A stretch of 64,000 nt of DNA from Cytobacillus suaedae (GTDB lineage Bacteria > Bacillota > Bacilli > Bacillales > Bacillaceae_L), in assembly GCA_014960805.1 (NCBI GenBank), contig CP063163.1, positions 793,001-857,000 on the forward strand, given 5' to 3'. Every line of letters starts with the position of its first letter. Positions within the stretch are counted from its first letter, which is position 1. The notes below the pieces were generated by a model, which made no database searches, had not been told where the DNA came from, and saw only the letters and a list, made by a program, of their open reading frames with translations. The position numbers and the translations under genes were made by a program. This document shows positions 32,609-41,382 of this stretch, one piece after another.

Positions 32609-33526
32609 TTACAAATCACTGTCCTCAAAGTGCTTTATGAGTAGGATAGATAAGTAGGCTGTTACCGCACCATTAAAATTTTTAATATCAATCCCGGTTT
32701 TTTCAATGAATTTATCAATACGATATTGAAGGCTGTTTCTGTGCATATAGAGCTTTTTCGCTGCGAGTGTTACGTTTAGATTACTCTCTAAAAAAACCTT
32801 AATTGTTTCAAGTTGTTCTTTTTCCTCATTAAATGTTTCTTTGAGGATATACGATATGTCATTTTTAGAGCTTATATCCATGTTTTCAAGTATGAAGATA
32901 GGAATGATATCTTGTAGTGAGTACACTCTTTGTTTATGAATGTACTTTAATGCAGTATTAAAGCCGTTTTTTTCAAAATGAAATCTTGATTGTACATTAC
33001 TAGATAACTCATACACGTTACCGATGAATAAATGAACATCTATATAAAAGTCACTTGCAAATATCTCAATAACATCTTCCAAATTGCTATATTCGATCAT
33101 GGAGTCTTGATTAATTTTCTCAATAAAAGTACCTTGCTGTCCATTTTCCCAAACAATAATAACCTCAGAAGGAAATAGAGCCTTTACTGCCAACTCAAAG
33201 TTTTGGAGGTCAGTGATTGGCTTACTAATTTTGAAGTGAATGAATCTACAGCGATTAAAAAAGCATTGAGGTGTTTCAGAATTAGAACCTTCTGTGGAGA
33301 AAAGAAACTCTGACCACAGAGATTGTTCTGCAGTTTGCGAAGTTGACTCTGGTTCATAGGGCTCAAAAAGAGTATGTAATAGGGAAATTTCCTTTTCAGA
33401 AATGGCATTCTTTTTAATGCCAAATATGCTACCCGTATCGGAAATGAACCAAACGTAACTTGGATCTCCTCCTGTATTGGAAACTGTGAAGGAATCCTTA
33501 TAAAGGTTTTTAAGTTTTTCAATCAT
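32609..33526 (-). CDS. PucR/CdaR-type transcriptional regulator (YxkF-like)
   Basis: A 305-residue regulator. The C-terminal HTH_30 domain is typical of the PucR/CdaR family: LETIKVFLESNLNVTLAAKKLYMHRNSLQYRIDKFIEKTG. The N-terminal two thirds have no clear motif and may sense a ligand. The start is the ATG at MIEKLKNLYK, with GAGGGG about 10 bases upstream, instead of a TTG 18 bases earlier. It is read in the same direction as msmX, ending 36 bases before the msmX promoter. In B. subtilis a similar gene (yxkF) is next to msmX, so the pair is conserved. Confidence 0.82.
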   Translation of the reverse strand: MIEKLKNLYKDSFTVSNTGGDPSYVWFISDTGSIFGIKKNAISEKEISLLHTLFEPYEPESTSQTAEQSLWSEFLFSTEGSNSETPQCFFNRCRFIHFKISKPITDLQNFELAVKALFPSEVIIVWENGQQGTFIEKINQDSMIEYSNLEDVIEIFASDFYIDVHLFIGNVYELSSNVQSRFHFEKNGFNTALKYIHKQRVYSLQDIIPIFILENMDISSKNDISYILKETFNEEKEQLETIKVFLESNLNVTLAAKKLYMHRNSLQYRIDKFIEKTGIDIKNFNGAVTAYLSILLIKHFEDSDL

Positions 33527-33567
33527 AAGCGTATTTCCCCTCAAAAATGACCTGACCTTATTATACT

Positions 33568-33600
33568 AAAAAAAGAAGAGTGAAGCACAGTGCTTCACCC
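33568..33600 (-). terminator. Terminator of the 62-residue gene
   Basis: On the minus strand GTGAAGCAC, single-base centre, GTGCTTCAC, then TCTTCTTTTTTT. Confidence 0.75.
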
Positions 33601-33611
33601 TAATATGAGAA

Positions 33612-33800
33612 TTAATTGTCTATATTTGCAGGAGGCTCCTCCGGCTTTAAGTCTCTAGCATCTTCAATATTTGTATCATCATCTTTACGATGAACGGACC
33701 CACCAGACATACCTTCATTGATAAACCTGTCAACATCTAGGAAGACCTTGTCTTTTCCTTCGTAAAGTAAGTCATCATTAACTTCATCTTTTTTACTCAT
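33612..33800 (-). CDS. 62-residue acidic protein, unknown
   Basis: Begins MSKKDEVNDDLLYEGKDKVF and ends RDLKPEEPPANIDN. It is acidic, rich in Asp and Glu, with a FINEGMSGGSVH segment, and likely partly disordered. GGAGGAG is 9 bases before this ATG; an in-frame ATG 24 bases earlier is upstream of that site and therefore unlikely. It sits with the spore-coat group on the minus strand, with its own terminator. No family recognised. Confidence 0.7.
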   Translation of the reverse strand: MSKKDEVNDDLLYEGKDKVFLDVDRFINEGMSGGSVHRKDDDTNIEDARDLKPEEPPANIDN

Positions 33801-33856
33801 GGCAATGTCTCCTCCCTTGTTCATTCTGTTATAGTGTGTGAAGGGAGAGGAACTTG

Positions 33857-34066
33857 TTATTCATAGACATGAAAAAGCATCAATTCGTGAATCTGAGATT
33901 TAAGCTGATGTTCATATTCTTCTGAGGGAATTTCGCTATTCCACTCAATTTGGCCGTCTTTATGATAGATTCCATTATAGCCAGTACCTTTAAAGAAAAA
34001 GGAAAAGCGCCATCCTGGTATTTGTGCATTATCAAATAAAGGCTTCCATTGGAAATGTGTAATCAT
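33857..34066 (-). CDS. yheE: YheE-family small protein
   Basis: A 69-residue protein with the family's core WKPLFDNAQIPGWRFSFFFKGTGYNGIYHKDGQIEW, a beta-rich fold. AGGAGG precedes the ATG. It is the last of a run with four YheC/D-family genes, as yheE follows yheD in B. subtilis. Function unknown; the context suggests a spore role. Confidence 0.85.
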   Translation of the reverse strand: MITHFQWKPLFDNAQIPGWRFSFFFKGTGYNGIYHKDGQIEWNSEIPSEEYEHQLKSQIHELMLFHVYE

Positions 34067-34088
34067 TGGTCATTTTCCTCCTAACAAG

Positions 34089-35279
34089 CTATGGTGTGCT
34101 TGCCCTCATTATAAGGAGTTTGGTCAAATTTTCAAGGCCTTTGTTTTTTATAGACGTTTCATCAAAGACCATCGGCTTAGAGTTTACCTCATAAATATAG
34201 TAATGATTATCTGCTGATTTTCCAAGATCAATAGAAAATTCACCAATAAAGGAATTTGTTTCTTTCGTTAATTGCTTCCCAATTTCATTGACCAACCAAC
34301 CGATTTTTTCTTCATCTATCCTATGTTTAATTTGTTCATAAGGATAAATCGTTCCTCCATTAGGAATATGGGTTGTAATTTCTTGCTCTCCAGCCATTCT
34401 CACTCCAATTCCACTAACCTGATACTGGTCTGCCACAGAATGTGCTAAAAGACGTAAGTCATATCGCTTTTCGTCAATTCGGTCAGAATGAATGGCTTGC
34501 TGAACAATGTATGGGGAAGTATCGATATGTGAACGAATCTCTTCCCATAAATCGTTTAGATTAGTAAAAGAAAGTTGAATAGCCTTACTTAGAAGGAGAA
34601 ATACACCAGAAGATTTAGACACAATTTTGAAAATGCCTTTCCCTTTAGAACCTTCAGCTGGTTTAATATAAACCTCTTTATAAACATGAAGCATTTCTGT
34701 AAGTGCTTGAATGCTTGTTAATGATTTTGTGAAGGGTAAATGTTGTTTTAGTTCCGGATTGTTCCAAAGCCAACAGAATGTGTTCCATTTAGAAAAAAAG
34801 AAGGGATTAAAATACGGTATCGATTGCTTATGTAAAAATGCAAACACATCCTGATAGGATTCAGTCTTTTCCATTTTTCTAAATGGAATTCGATTATAAA
34901 CAATATTGGGTAAAGGGGTTTCTGCTTTTACCCACTTACCGATACGATCAAAATAAATATAACCTTCAAGTCCATTTTCATGAAGGGAAGAAAGAGTAAA
35001 AAGTATACATAGCGCACCACTATTTGATAAAGAACGATGCAGCCTTAAGAAAGTACTAGAATTACCAATTAATTCATGATTACTTCCCTCACCTGCAAGA
35101 ACTCCTACAATTGGACCAACAACTTTTCCACTTAGTGCTAAGTTAAAAGGGAGCAACTTTTCATGTATGCTCCCTGAAAACGTTATTTCTACATAGTTAT
35201 GTCCCCACCTGATTGAGTCTCCGGTTTTATTTTGAAACCAACGACGAGTATACGGGTCATAATAGAGTTCAATTTTCAT
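34089..35279 (-). CDS. YheC/YheD-family ATP-grasp protein, paralogue 4
   Basis: A 396-residue member of the spore-coat-associated ATP-grasp family. An N-terminal domain (GPIVGVLAGEGSN, RIGKWVKAETPLPNIVYNR) is followed by the ATP-grasp fold: VYIKPAEGSKGKGIFKI binds the phosphates, YDLRLLAHSV and GEFSIDLGKS line the metal site, and YEVNSKPM is the usual end. Its start overlaps the previous gene's stop by 4 bases (ATGA), with GAGGAAA upstream. Lacks a separate yheD-type N-terminal extension. The ligase substrate of the family is not known. Confidence 0.85.
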   Translation of the reverse strand: MKIELYYDPYTRRWFQNKTGDSIRWGHNYVEITFSGSIHEKLLPFNLALSGKVVGPIVGVLAGEGSNHELIGNSSTFLRLHRSLSNSGALCILFTLSSLHENGLEGYIYFDRIGKWVKAETPLPNIVYNRIPFRKMEKTESYQDVFAFLHKQSIPYFNPFFFSKWNTFCWLWNNPELKQHLPFTKSLTSIQALTEMLHVYKEVYIKPAEGSKGKGIFKIVSKSSGVFLLLSKAIQLSFTNLNDLWEEIRSHIDTSPYIVQQAIHSDRIDEKRYDLRLLAHSVADQYQVSGIGVRMAGEQEITTHIPNGGTIYPYEQIKHRIDEEKIGWLVNEIGKQLTKETNSFIGEFSIDLGKSADNHYYIYEVNSKPMVFDETSIKNKGLENLTKLLIMRASTP

Positions 35280-36637
35280 AATTGTAATATTTCCTCAGGC
35301 TGCTTTATGGTTTTTTCGGTTAGATATATCGCATAAAGCAAAGAAAGTTGGCGAGAATGTAAGTCATTTTCTCTTAATTTTGGGTGGGAGAAAATAGAGC
35401 GTCCAGGTTTAGAATTGGCCTCAAACAGCCAGACTTTATTGTCTTTGTCAATTCCAAGGTCAAAGCCAATTTCTCCAATTGAACCTTTTATTTTAAGATC
35501 AATCGCATGGCTAAGTTTTAGTGCGGCTTGGTTTAAGGACTCAATTGCTTTAAAGCACTCTTTTTTATCTGGGAAGATTTCGTCGACAGTTTTAACGACT
35601 CCACCGTTATTTAGATGGGTAGTCACGCTACCTCTACCGGCAATTTTACCTGCCATAACACTAACCTTCCATTTGCCGTTAGCATCTTTATTGGTATGGA
35701 CTCTAAAATCAATTGTTTTATGTTCAGAGCGTAGTAGTGAGATTCCTTGTTGTACAATATAATCTTTCAATCTTTTGTTTCTAAATAAATAATTTATGCA
35801 CGATTCTAAGGAAGAAAATTTTTGAAGCCTGTTTGCGTTTTTATCATCATTGTACCTACAGTAGTAGGCTCCTTCTTCCTTTGAATAGATAATCTGATAA
35901 ACACCTAGGCCTAGACTACCATTAGCAGGTTTTAAATACACATGCTGATAGGTTGAAAGCATGAGTTCAATTCGCTCAAAGGTTGGATTGATGTACGTCT
36001 CTGGAAGATAATGTGCAACAGATTTCTCCTTGATTAATAGCTGATGAACATCCCATTTGTTGAAGAAGCCAGGATTAAACCATGGTATTAAGTATTCTTC
36101 GTGAAGCCGTTGCTTAACTTTTTTGAGTGCTCGATGGTTTTCAGTTCGTCTGTTTGGTAGTCTGTCATAAACAACATTTGGAAAAGGAACTTCAATTTTT
36201 TTCCAGCCATTCTTACGATAAAAATAGCCAGTAATTGTTCCCTGTTCCCAATTGATTTGATGTGCACCAAACACGAAGGTAAAAACACCAACAGATTTCT
36301 CAACAGCTAAAAGCTTTGCGAAAAAGAGGGAGCGCTCACCAATCGGGCGTAGTCCAGAATCGGTAAAACCAGCAGTGAATATTCCAATTAGAGGACCTAA
36401 GTAAACAGTGTCTTCATGGAAAATTACATGTGTGGGACCTTCATTTGGAATAAGTAATGCATTATATAAGTCCTCACTTACTAACACGTCGTCTGTTTCA
36501 TTCTTTTGAATATCACAGTCAAGGGATAAGGTTCCAAAAGCAACCTTTGTTAGGTTTTGTGAGGTAGGTAAAGATTTAGGAAGGAACAGGGTATTTTTAC
36601 CCTTCTCAGACTTTTTAAGTGGATAGGCTTTATTCAT
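35276..36637 (-). CDS. yheD: Spore-coat-associated ATP-grasp protein YheD
   Basis: 453 residues, the length of B. subtilis YheD, a mother-cell protein that forms rings around the forespore. Order: N-terminal beta domain (LSLDCDIQKNETDDVLVSEDLYN), a linker domain with PLIGIFTAGFTDSG, then ATP-grasp with VYLKPANGSLGLGVYQI, DFRVHTNKD, GEIGFDLGID and FEANSKPGRSIF. The ATG directly follows the stop of yheC, with AAAGGAG 8 bases before it. Two neighbours of the same family flank it. Assignment by length and order. Confidence 0.88.
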   Translation of the reverse strand: MNKAYPLKKSEKGKNTLFLPKSLPTSQNLTKVAFGTLSLDCDIQKNETDDVLVSEDLYNALLIPNEGPTHVIFHEDTVYLGPLIGIFTAGFTDSGLRPIGERSLFFAKLLAVEKSVGVFTFVFGAHQINWEQGTITGYFYRKNGWKKIEVPFPNVVYDRLPNRRTENHRALKKVKQRLHEEYLIPWFNPGFFNKWDVHQLLIKEKSVAHYLPETYINPTFERIELMLSTYQHVYLKPANGSLGLGVYQIIYSKEEGAYYCRYNDDKNANRLQKFSSLESCINYLFRNKRLKDYIVQQGISLLRSEHKTIDFRVHTNKDANGKWKVSVMAGKIAGRGSVTTHLNNGGVVKTVDEIFPDKKECFKAIESLNQAALKLSHAIDLKIKGSIGEIGFDLGIDKDNKVWLFEANSKPGRSIFSHPKLRENDLHSRQLSLLYAIYLTEKTIKQPEEILQL

Positions 36638-37717
36638 CTAATCAACTCCTTTTACTAGGGATTGCTTTTCAAGATAGGAACAATATCGAAGTGGTGCGCT
36701 GTAAAGCTCATCGGCTTTACCTTCCTTAGATTGTAGAATGACCTTACGACCAGGTTTAGAATTTATATCTAAAATCCAAACACCGCCATCTAAGCCGAAA
36801 CCAATGTCAATTCCCAATTCAAATAAATTTACAAATTCCCTTTCAAGTAGTTTAGGGACTAGATTCAAAACCGTTGTTATGCCATCAGTAAGAAGTGCTT
36901 GTTGCTGAATAGGTAAAGCATTTACCCAGTCATCGTAATTTAGAACCTCTGCCCCAGCATTAATATTAGATATGAGATGATCCTTGAGGCCTCTTCGAAT
37001 ACCACGACCTTGTTCAATCCACTCTCCATTTTCGTTCTTTTGAAGAAGAATTCTTATATCGAACGGGTGATTATCTTCATCTTGGAGAGGCAATAATTGC
37101 TGACACATATAGTCGCGTGAAGATAGCAATTGATTCAGCCAGTTGCTAAATTCACTTTTCGAAAGAAAGCTTTTGGTTATAAGTTTTTGATTTTTATGGG
37201 TCAGGGCTTCAACTTTTCCTTTTGTAACTATCAATCCAATGATTCCTTTTCCTTGTGATCCATTTTTCGGTTTAAGAAGGAGTTTTTTATCTTTAATTAA
37301 TTTATTGATAATTTTTGGAACAGAGCTTGCTTTAATGGTTTTAGGTGTATAAGCAGCTAACTCTTCATCTGTTCTTAGCACATTGTAAATTTCCCATTTA
37401 TTCGGTAAACCTAGCCCTATAAAGGTTGAATATGGACGATTTTTAAGCCAATTCATGATTGGCTGACTTCTTACCGAGAGTGGATCATCTCCATAAAAGC
37501 AGCGATCATAAAGATACATTGGAATATCAAACACCGCAGTTTCCCATTCACCAGTTTCATGGTTAAACTTTTCACCATGCACCTTCTCAGTAGAAGGGTC
37601 AATGGATGTCGGGATGAATCGATAGACAATTATATTCGAATCCGAACGTCTACCGATTTCAGTTATATAGGTGTTTTCCTGGTTAGGATGGATCGTTATG
37701 AATCCAAAAGTTATCAA
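36638..37717 (-). CDS. yheC: Spore-coat-associated ATP-grasp protein YheC
   Basis: 359 residues, close to B. subtilis YheC (363). A short N-terminal domain (MITFGFITIHP), then FDIPMYLYDRCFYGDDPLS, and ATP-grasp: LLLKPKNGSQGKGIIGL, PFDIRILLQKN, FELGIDIGFG and LDINSKPGRKV. It starts with TTG, with AAGGAG upstream, 6 bases after the preceding paralogue. It is second in the four-gene series and stops right at the yheD start. Confidence 0.87.
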   Translation of the reverse strand: MITFGFITIHPNQENTYITEIGRRSDSNIIVYRFIPTSIDPSTEKVHGEKFNHETGEWETAVFDIPMYLYDRCFYGDDPLSVRSQPIMNWLKNRPYSTFIGLGLPNKWEIYNVLRTDEELAAYTPKTIKASSVPKIINKLIKDKKLLLKPKNGSQGKGIIGLIVTKGKVEALTHKNQKLITKSFLSKSEFSNWLNQLLSSRDYMCQQLLPLQDEDNHPFDIRILLQKNENGEWIEQGRGIRRGLKDHLISNINAGAEVLNYDDWVNALPIQQQALLTDGITTVLNLVPKLLEREFVNLFELGIDIGFGLDGGVWILDINSKPGRKVILQSKEGKADELYSAPLRYCSYLEKQSLVKGVD

Positions 37718-37723
37718 AAGGGA

Positions 37724-39103
37724 TCACTCCTTATGAGGGTAATTGGCCAAAAATAGGCAATGCTGAATAATTGCTTTTGCAGAAGGTCGTACTTTGCTTG
37801 AAAGATGGTCTGGATCCTGATCTTTCGATGGTTTTGTATTGACTTCAATCACCCAAGGCTTCCCATCCGTATCAAGTGCAAGGTCGATTCCAAGCTCACC
37901 ATAGATACCTTGACACGATAAGGAAATGCTATCAGCGACTTCAAGTGCCAACTCCATCATCAGCTTTTTAATGTGAACAGCTCTCTTAGCATCAAACGTT
38001 GCTGTAAGAATAGTGGTAAGCTTCATCAACTCTCCACCTCTAGCCAGGTTTGATACAAATTGTTCTTTGGATGATACTCTTGCAATAGCTGATGTCACTT
38101 TCCACTTATTCTCATTTGTCTTATGACAGAGAATTCGAAAGTCAAGTGGTCGATTATTGTATTGGAGGAGGGGAAGTCCTTGCTGTGCGATAAAAGCTTG
38201 CTGATTAAGACGGGATCGCAGTGATTGGAAAAGAGAACGAATTGAGTCATATTTTTGCTCGATTTCTCCTGAGAAGGATGTATAGTCAAGGAGATAATCC
38301 GATTCATGTTTGGTTATACGAAAGATCTTTCGCCCTTGACTTCCATGAATAGGTTTAAGAAAAATACATTCATGAGTAACTAGCATTTCTTCTAAAATAT
38401 TCAAAGATAAAAGGATCTTTGTATCCGGAATAAAAGGAGTTAAATGTTCATGAGTAACTAGATATTCATGTACCTCCCATTTATTTAGAAAGTGATCATT
38501 AAAATAGGGAATATTCATATTGGAAAGTTGCTCAGTAAATGTTTTAAAGGTGTCAGATTGCTCTCTTTTCCGTGAATGGATTCGGTTATGAATCACTAGC
38601 GGATGAGGCACCGGGGACTTTATCCACTTTTTATTCTGAAAGATGTAACCTCGCATGGATTCCCTATCCCAGTCTTTTAAAGAAAAAACAAAAAAGAAAA
38701 TACCATTTACAGCACAATATCTAGCCAATTCCTCGCAGAATTCAGAGATAGAGCCCATTGATACAGACTCACCCTTATCTGAAACCTCGGTAAGCACACT
38801 AACAATTGGTCCTAATGTAAAATGGTTTTGTTTTTTTTCTTGAGTAATGGAAAGAAAGAATGGTAGTTCATTAGGTAGGTGTAAGGAATGTAAGAGTTCT
38901 TTACTGCAATACATAATTAAATCTCTCTCTTTAATAGATACGAGTTGAACTTGACAACTATACCTACTACAGTTCAGATGTATTGTTTGATTAGGCTTTA
39001 GACCTAGTGATTCGATAAGCTTTTCACTTATTTTTATTTCAGATGGTCGTGGTATACTATCCTCGGTAAGAGGTCGTATTTCTATCTGTATAGGATTCAT
39101 CAT
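37724..39103 (-). CDS. YheC/YheD-family ATP-grasp protein, paralogue 1
   Basis: First gene of the series, 459 residues, built like YheD: an N-terminal beta domain (PSEIKISEKLIESLGLKPNQTIHLN), LGPIVSVLTEVSDKG, then ATP-grasp with IFLKPIHGSQGRKIFRI, PLDFRILCHKT, GELGIDLALDTDGK and IEVNTKPSKDQD. In the phosphate loop it has RK where the others have GKG or GLG, so ATP binding may differ. Two ATGs stand in tandem; TGAGG is 7 bases before the first. No obvious sporulation promoter could be fixed by eye. Confidence 0.85.
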   Translation of the reverse strand: MMNPIQIEIRPLTEDSIPRPSEIKISEKLIESLGLKPNQTIHLNCSRYSCQVQLVSIKERDLIMYCSKELLHSLHLPNELPFFLSITQEKKQNHFTLGPIVSVLTEVSDKGESVSMGSISEFCEELARYCAVNGIFFFVFSLKDWDRESMRGYIFQNKKWIKSPVPHPLVIHNRIHSRKREQSDTFKTFTEQLSNMNIPYFNDHFLNKWEVHEYLVTHEHLTPFIPDTKILLSLNILEEMLVTHECIFLKPIHGSQGRKIFRITKHESDYLLDYTSFSGEIEQKYDSIRSLFQSLRSRLNQQAFIAQQGLPLLQYNNRPLDFRILCHKTNENKWKVTSAIARVSSKEQFVSNLARGGELMKLTTILTATFDAKRAVHIKKLMMELALEVADSISLSCQGIYGELGIDLALDTDGKPWVIEVNTKPSKDQDPDHLSSKVRPSAKAIIQHCLFLANYPHKE

Positions 39104-39201
39104 ATGAAAACCTCATTTGCTGACTTGTAAAACAAGCTTTATAATTTAGGTGATGTATTTAGAATGTTTTTAAAAGAATGTTGGACTTCAATTTGAACAT
39201 T

Positions 39202-39335
39202 GACCGTTTCTTTCCGCTGCAGGCACTTGCTTTCCGCGGGGATGGAGTCGAGCCTCCTCGGCACACAGCGCCTGCGGGGTCTCGACTTTCCATCATTTCC
39301 CGCAGGAGTCAAGTGCCTTCCGCTTCAATCCACTC
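39202..39335 (-). repeat. Palindromic element, copy D (reverse orientation)
   Basis: GACCGTTTCTTTCCGCTGCA...GGCACTTGCTTTCCGCGG...GAGCCTCCTCG...TGCGGGGTCTCGA...CCCGCAGGAGTCAAGTGCC...CAATCCACTC, the reverse complement of copies A to C. Just before it, GGACTTCAATTTGAAC (39183-39198) matches the opening of the 52-bp unit at 9613 with one change. Confidence 0.82.
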
Positions 39336-39464
39336 TTTGTTTAAATATGAATCAACATCTTTTACAAAAATTCTTTTAAAAATAGGCGAATGTTGATATG
39401 GTATCGTATGATGTTGTTAGAGGAACTGTGAGTGAAAATATATTGTTTTGGATGGTGTGGAGGA

Positions 39465-40598
39465 ATGAATGGATTTGTAATTGTGTTGTTTATGGCAGTG
39501 ATTGGAGCGGCTATTGGGGGAGTCACGAACTCGTTAGCAATTAAAATGCTGTTTCGCCCATATAAAGCAATTTATATTGGTGGTAAGCGCCTGCCGTTTA
39601 CACCGGGTTTGATTCCAAAGAGGAGAGAGGAATTAGCTAATCAACTTGGGAGAATGGTTGTAGATCATTTGCTTACCCCTGAAAGTATTCGAACTAAATT
39701 TAATGATCCTCGCTTTAAAGCAGAGATGGTCGAATGGGCTCAGGAGGAAACAAACAAACTGTTGATCTCTGAAAAGACCCTAAATGAACTTGCAACTCAA
39801 TTTGGTATGGACGAGTTAGATAGTAAAATAAATGATAAGATCAAAGATTACATAGGGATGAAATATGAACAAATTATGAGTGACCTGCGTGAAAAGGAGC
39901 TTAATGAAGTTATTCCGAGTGAGTTACTTGAGAAAGTAGATAGCAAAATCCCTTCTCTATCTGAGTACATAGCGCAAAAAGCAGTTGACTATTTTTCAAG
40001 TGCTGAAGGTAAAAGAAAAGTTGGCAGAATGATTGATGACTTTCTAGCAACGCGTGGCATGCTTGGAAACATGGTACAGATGTTTCTTGGAAATGGAAGT
40101 TTGATTGATAAGGTTCAGCCTGAGATTATTAAATTCCTAAATAATGACGGGACGAAGGAGCTATTGACGACAATCCTTCAAAATGAATGGGATAAGATAA
40201 AAAAACTAAAAGCAAATGAACTTGAAGATAAGGTAGGTCGAAAACTAGTTGTCTCGATCTTACAGGACCAAGTGACCAAACACTTAAACATTAACCATTA
40301 TTTAAATATGTCAGTTTCTGAGGTTATGAAACCGATTAAGGATAGAATCATTGCAGAATGGATTCCTACTGCTGTAGAAAAAACAGGGGAGTTAATTGCT
40401 TCTCGAGTTGAGGAAATGATGGAACGTTTACAGTTAGCTGAAATCGTAAAAAAGCAAGTGGAATCCTTTGCAGTTGATCGACTTGAGGAAATGGTTCTTT
40501 CGATTTCAAGACGTGAATTTAAGATGATCACCTATTTAGGAGCGCTTCTTGGTGGAATGATCGGAATTGTTCAAGGTATGATTGTACTCTTACTGTAA
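39465..40598 (+). CDS. yheB: YheB-family membrane protein (DUF445)
   Basis: 377 residues, the same as B. subtilis YheB. An N-terminal helix ([27 protein letters not shown]) carries the family [15 protein letters not shown] motif, followed by [16 protein letters not shown], long helical regions, and a C-terminal helix ([20 protein letters not shown]). Start choice: this ATG gives the family N-terminus but its GGAGG is only 1 base away; a GTG at 39432 has a better-spaced GAGGAA but would add an unusual [11 protein letters not shown]. Function unknown; paired with yheA as in B. subtilis. Confidence 0.88.
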   Translation: MNGFVIVLFMAVIGAAIGGVTNSLAIKMLFRPYKAIYIGGKRLPFTPGLIPKRREELANQLGRMVVDHLLTPESIRTKFNDPRFKAEMVEWAQEETNKLLISEKTLNELATQFGMDELDSKINDKIKDYIGMKYEQIMSDLREKELNEVIPSELLEKVDSKIPSLSEYIAQKAVDYFSSAEGKRKVGRMIDDFLATRGMLGNMVQMFLGNGSLIDKVQPEIIKFLNNDGTKELLTTILQNEWDKIKKLKANELEDKVGRKLVVSILQDQVTKHLNINHYLNMSVSEVMKPIKDRIIAEWIPTAVEKTGELIASRVEEMMERLQLAEIVKKQVESFAVDRLEEMVLSISRREFKMITYLGALLGGMIGIVQGMIVLLL

Positions 40599-40709
40599 TA
40601 GCTATAGTAGAAACGGTGATATGGCTTATTGCTTACTATTTCAAGACGAGTTTGTTATAGTGGAGTAGTACCAAATTGTTCGTTTACCAAATGTTAGGAG
40701 GAATCTACT

Positions 40710-41066
40710 ATGGCAGTCAATATGTATGATGTGGCATATGAAGTGGAAAAAGCAATTCGTGAGAGCGCAGAGTTCAAAAACTTGAGAAACATGTACGATG
40801 AGGTCAATGCAGATGAATCAGCTAAAACAATGTTCGATAACTTCCGTAACATCCAATTAAACATACAACAAAAACAAATGATGGGTGAAGATATATCTCA
40901 AGAAGAAGTAGAACAAGCTCAAAAAATGGTAGCCCTAGTTCAACAACACGCTACTATCTCAAAGCTCATGGAAGCAGAACAACGCATGAGCATGACAATT
41001 ACTGAACTTAACAAAATCATCATGGCTCCTTTAGAAGAGCTTTATGGAAGTCTTGAAAATAAATAG
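40710..41066 (+). CDS. yheA: YheA/UPF0342 family protein
   Basis: A 118-residue all-helical cytoplasmic protein related to YmcA and YlbF. Family pattern: MAVNMYDVAYEVEKAIRES, FKNLRNMYDEVNADESAKTMFDNFRNIQL and a C-terminal helix with APLEELYGSLE. AGGAGG precedes the ATG. It is 111 bases behind yheB, with a terminator after it. Role unknown; YmcA and YlbF act in mRNA maturation complexes, which should not be carried over without test. Confidence 0.92.
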   Translation: MAVNMYDVAYEVEKAIRESAEFKNLRNMYDEVNADESAKTMFDNFRNIQLNIQQKQMMGEDISQEEVEQAQKMVALVQQHATISKLMEAEQRMSMTITELNKIIMAPLEELYGSLENK

Positions 41067-41071
41067 TTGAT

Positions 41072-41102
41072 AAAATCCCACATCTTGTTGTGGGGTTTTT
41101 TC
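41072..41102 (+). terminator. Terminator after yheA
   Basis: AAATCCCACA, loop TCTTGT, TGTGGGGTTT and further T, with one G-T pair. Confidence 0.88.
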
Positions 41103-41136
41103 TTTGGATAGATTTATGCTCTATATTTTATTTCAA

Positions 41137-41269
41137 GAGTGAATTGGAGCGGAAGGCACTTTACTCCTGCGGGAAGTGAGGAAAGTGCGAGACCCCACAG
41201 GCGCTAGCGACGAGGAGGCTCGCATTCCTCCCCGCGGAAAGCAAGTGCCTGCAGCGCAAAGGAACGGTC
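41137..41269 (+). repeat. Palindromic element, copy B
   Basis: GAGTGAATTGGAGCGGAAGG...ACTCCTGCGGGAAGTGAGG...GACCCCACAGGCGC...CGAGGAGGCTCGCATTCC...CCCGCGGAAAGCAAGTGCC...GGAACGGTC. Same order of arms as copy A; fills most of the yheA-yhaX gap. Confidence 0.85.
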
Positions 41270-41382
41270 ATGGTTCATAGTAAAGACCAAACTGTTGAGA
41301 TAATACCCTTGTTCTATTTATCTCCCAAGTCTCATATTCTTAGGATAAATACGTACATGAAGAAGATGAGAGGGGGAGCTAT

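Noticed and set aside
39178-39396. A 72-codon plus-strand frame before yheB
   Set aside because: It covers palindromic element copy D and has no ribosome site.
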